7,111 bases of DNA from positions 1-7,111 of the forward strand of contig CATPCN010000145.1 of the NCBI GenBank assembly GCA_955652855.1, in the 5' to 3' direction. The first letter of the stretch is position 1; every line of letters starts with the position of its first letter. A program made the translations under genes and the position numbers. Shown here one piece after another: positions 6,305-7,111 of the stretch. The notes below the pieces were generated by a model. It had not been told where the DNA came from. It ran no database searches and saw only the letters and a list, made by a program, of their open reading frames with translations. Source of the DNA: an uncultured Chthoniobacterales bacterium. GTDB lineage: Bacteria; Verrucomicrobiota; Verrucomicrobiae; Chthoniobacterales; UBA10450.

Positions 6305-6997
6305 ATGATCAGGGCGAATTGTCGGGCCCGGTTTATAGCCGCGGATTTTGACTTTGTTGTGCACACGCTCGCACGTTCGCGTGCCGACCAAGTTTCACTT
6401 GTCGATCTTTTGAGCGACGCGGACACGCGCGATTCCATTCTCGACCATCCGCGGGTGATCGACGCGATCTTGTCCGGCACGGGGCATCTGCGGATTTCGT
6501 CCCAATTTTATTTCTACGTGCTCGCGCGACACGTCTTGCAACAGGCTGGAATGACCGATCGCAATCTCTGCGATTACGTCGGCTCGCTCCTCGAAACTTT
6601 CTCGCGCGCCAGCCGCTTGCAACCTCCGGACAAGATCGACAATTATAGTCAGCAATATATTTCCGATATGCTCATCGCGCTCACCCGCGCGACACCCGAG
6701 CAAGCGTTTTTGTTGCGCGCGCATGTTGGCAATTACTCGCTCTTTATCAGCGGGATCTTCCACGAGAACACAGAACGACGGAGCTTGCGCGGCGGACCTG
6801 ATTTGAAATTTTATGAACAGATCGGGCGCACGAATTATCAACTCATCGCGTCGCACGCCACCGCCCGACGTTGCGAACTCAACGATGTTTACGAAGAGCT
6901 GGCCGATCGATTTCGCGAAGTGCGCCTCGCGCTCAATCAGCTTTCCGATCAGCTTCTTAATCTTGATGACGACGGCACTTCATCGCTCGCCTTGTGA
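6305..6997 (+). CDS. Hypothetical protein, 230 residues, first gene of a coupled pair
   Basis: I do not recognise the family. The protein looks largely helical, with no signal peptide, no clear membrane segment and no catalytic motif. Notable stretches are the aromatic patch SSQFYFYVLARHVLQQ (65-80), YSQQYISDMLIAL (112-124), and a C-terminal helix-rich part (about 185-222, ELADRFREVRLALNQLSDQLL) with spacing compatible with a short coiled coil. The ATG at 6305 is the first usable start in frame and has no clear Shine-Dalgarno. It begins 66 bp after the tRNA and may be read from the same transcript. Its stop overlaps the start of the next gene (GTGA), so the two are probably co-translated and functionally linked. 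The length, sustained codon pattern and coupling support a real gene. Confidence 0.8.
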   Translation: MIRANCRARFIAADFDFVVHTLARSRADQVSLVDLLSDADTRDSILDHPRVIDAILSGTGHLRISSQFYFYVLARHVLQQAGMTDRNLCDYVGSLLETFSRASRLQPPDKIDNYSQQYISDMLIALTRATPEQAFLLRAHVGNYSLFISGIFHENTERRSLRGGPDLKFYEQIGRTNYQLIASHATARRCELNDVYEELADRFREVRLALNQLSDQLLNLDDDGTSSLAL

Positions 6998-7111
6998 ACG
7001 AAACGCTCTTTTGCCAAATCCAGAAATTGATTGAGCGAACCTATGCGCAGGTCGGGATCAATCTGGAAGATTGTCTGATCGATCGAACGCGTTGTGCGCA
7101 ATTGTCGATCC
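6994..7111 (+). CDS. Hypothetical protein, N-terminal fragment (runs off the right edge)
   Basis: A GTG at 6994-6996 overlaps the TGA stop of the preceding gene by four bases (GTGA), the usual arrangement for translational coupling. The frame stays open for 39 codons to the edge, beginning VNETLFCQIQKLIERTYAQV and continuing GINLEDCLIDRTRCAQLS. I do not recognise the family. Two cysteines (in EDCLID and TRCAQ) may be structural or metal-binding, but that cannot be judged from the fragment. The alternative frame at 6813-7034 overlaps the upstream gene and ends early. Confidence 0.6.
   Translation, partial: MNETLFCQIQKLIERTYAQVGINLEDCLIDRTRCAQLSI

Overview
The window looks like a chromosomal segment of a moderately GC-rich soil-type bacterium. 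The near-VLCAD acyl-CoA dehydrogenase, the long adenosylcobalamin-dependent ribonucleotide reductase ending in GTSQGCS, and a lone CHAT-protease gene together fit a Verrucomicrobiota-like genome. That assignment is my inference from recalled family features, not a search result.

Layout: positions 1-1706 (minus strand, running off the left edge) hold most of an acyl-CoA dehydrogenase of the VLCAD/ACAD9 type. Positions 1707-1910 are intergenic and hold a 16-bp hairpin, probably a terminator for the minus-strand genes to its right, and a decayed second copy of the last ~53 bp of the ribonucleotide reductase gene. Positions 1911-2634 (minus) hold a broken CHAT (caspase-like) protease gene. Its reading frame is restored only by removing one base near 2562-2564 and reading through an in-frame TGA at 2349-2351. 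Positions 2649-5774 (minus) hold an intact nrdJ-type class II ribonucleotide reductase that ends 14 bp before the CHAT start.

Positions 5775-6148 form a divergent regulatory region. It holds three 10-bp-phased TGTGAAYAR-like repeats (one a perfect DnaA-box match) close to the nrdJ start, a candidate extended -10 for nrdJ, a 77-bp palindromic repeat element, and a candidate promoter for a plus-strand tRNA-Ser(CGA) at 6149-6238. After the tRNA come two plus-strand genes of unknown function. The first is complete (6305-6997) and overlaps the second by the four bases GTGA; the second runs off the right edge.

How the parts relate: NrdJ makes deoxyribonucleotides for DNA synthesis and repair, and the DnaA-like sites suggest coupling to replication. 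The CHAT gene has its own Shine-Dalgarno overlapping the nrdJ stop codon, so it was once positioned as the downstream partner in the nrdJ transcript. It sits between two copies of the nrdJ 3' end, so it probably arrived by insertion or recombination at that point. The copy here is damaged twice and is best read as a recent pseudogene unless sequencing error is shown. The acyl-CoA dehydrogenase is a separate unit in fatty-acid beta-oxidation. I saw no CRISPR array, transposase, integrase or B12 riboswitch.
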